Below are positions 63,116 through 64,000 of a DNA stretch of 64,000 bases, one piece after another. The first letter of the stretch is position 1. Every line of letters starts with the position of its first letter. The position numbers and the translations under genes are program-made. The notes below the pieces were generated by a model. That model worked only from the letters and a program-made list of their open reading frames with translations, was not told the DNA's origin and did not search any database. The stretch comes from Dolomedes plantarius (lineage: Eukaryota > Arthropoda > Arachnida > Araneae > Dolomedidae), in contig OU015490.1 of assembly GCA_907164885.2 (NCBI GenBank), forward strand, positions 215,858,134 to 215,922,133, given 5' to 3'.

Positions 63116-63831
63116 CTACAAAGCAACGTCTTACTACAAAGAAACATTTAATCTCGTTTCTAAAGCGGGATTTAATGTCTGCATTCTGTGGATATCATAT
63201 CACGCTTGAACTTGCGGCAATGGAATCGTGGACAACTTTGCGAAAGCTGGATGCTGTCTACCGTAGCCTCGGATTCTTAAATATCTAAACTCATTATACT
63301 CAAAAATTTATCTCAAAATTAGAAAGAACCGCAACGAATCACAAGCTGTTGTGGCGAGATGAAAGTAATAAGAGTGTGTACTGATGAAAAAAATTCAAAA
63401 AAGCCTTCCCCTTCCCCTGGGTACGACTACCTTCAGGCCCACTTCTTAAGAATCGGACTTGTCACCAATGCCGCTCTGTGTTGGTTGACATATTGACAGA
63501 GAACATCTTCTATATTTGAAGAGTCCTAGAGCAAGTCTGAGTCAATTTTTGGGGGCTATGAACAGCGATCAAAGTTCTACTGCCGCTGACAGCCTTGCTG
63601 TCAAAGCCGGGCATTTGATAAACTAAACTATCTACACACAGGGTATGCGAGGATTAAGAATTTTCTTAAAACATTAATCATTTAAAAATCTTAATTATTT
63701 AAAACGATTTTTTATACTAGGCTTCAACTAAATTTTGCCTCGTGATTCCATTGAGGGAAGAGACGTTCCGTTACATTTTTTGTTATATCACCAGGCGTGA
63801 AACGAAAAAAGCAGCCTTCGCAAAGCACAAA
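63116..63831. other. Unassigned sequence
   Basis: Moderate GC, no gene or terminus recognised. Frame 63742-63927 (plus) is not supported. Confidence 0.45.
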
Positions 63832-63833
63832 TA

Positions 63834-63995
63834 CAGTGAAACTTCCCAAGACGGCCACCCATCAAAACAGATAATTTCTTTCGGTATCATTACTGGCCAC
63901 CATCGAGAAATAACCCCCTCCAATTAGACTGCCACTCCTCAAAACAGCCACTTTATTTCGAAACCATGACAGGCCGCCATAGCGAAGTTTCACTG
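63834..63995. mobile_element. Short TA-flanked MITE (pogo/Tigger-like ends)
   Basis: CAGTGAAACTTC at the left and its inverse at the right (63984-63995) are flanked by TA (63832-63833, 63996-63997). Inside are GGCCACC / GGCCGCC motifs. CAGT termini and TA duplication suit the pogo/Tigger branch. Confidence 0.75.
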
Positions 63996-64000
63996 TATAC

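Overview
The window reads as a gene-poor, AT-rich stretch of an animal nuclear genome. The mix of Tc1/mariner, piggyBac, Kolobok, Helitron and hAT elements, very long (TA)n tracts and tRNA-derived SINEs suggests an arthropod, most likely an arachnid. That assignment is an inference from element style; no taxonomic marker gene is present. I see no confident host gene, no rRNA or tRNA gene and no CRISPR. Nearly everything that can be explained is transposable elements, often nested, on a background of decayed satellite-like tandem arrays.

Layout. 1-14.3 kb: Tc1-like elements joined by (TA)n tracts. One Tc1 transposase gene (3047-10354) is split by a 6.3-kb CACTA-like element (3895-10205). A very young non-coding LTR element (10693-13929, two 468-bp LTRs) follows inside a (TA)n tract, then a probable solo LTR. 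14.4-25 kb: AT-rich sequence with three degenerate tandem arrays (about 180, 115 and 330 bp), a tRNA-derived SINE inserted in one of them, a palindromic MITE and an LTR-like promoter block. 25-33 kb: a 733-bp foldback palindrome, a second copy of the MITE, a decayed mariner-group element with TIRs of about 230 bp (29813-31748), and a fragment of a non-LTR retrotransposon RNase H. 33-41 kb: mostly unassigned, with a SINE-like unit, another probable LTR and a small TIR element. 40.6-46.7 kb: a deletion-derived mariner-group element, a DD36E Tc1-like element with one premature stop, and a Helitron (42862-46666) carrying an intact Kolobok-type transposon (43303-46073). 47-51 kb: a 123-bp tandem array and an IR/DR Tc1-like element with five in-frame stops. 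51.6-62 kb: a long-period degenerate repeat array that has taken up many insertions.

The most unusual structure is inside that last array. Three different TTAA-specific transposons lie end to end and share single TTAA junctions: a full-length piggyBac-like element (52606-55512), a Kolobok-like MITE (55517-56208) and a deleted piggyBac-like element (56213-57573), which itself contains an hAT MITE. The array sequence on the two sides rejoins at the outer TTAA, so the whole 5-kb chain occupies one target site.

Only two transposase genes look intact (Kolobok-type 43892-45598, piggyBac-like 53075-54796). A third (Tc1-like DD36E) has a single nonsense codon. All elements act in their own mobility; nothing indicates a joint pathway.
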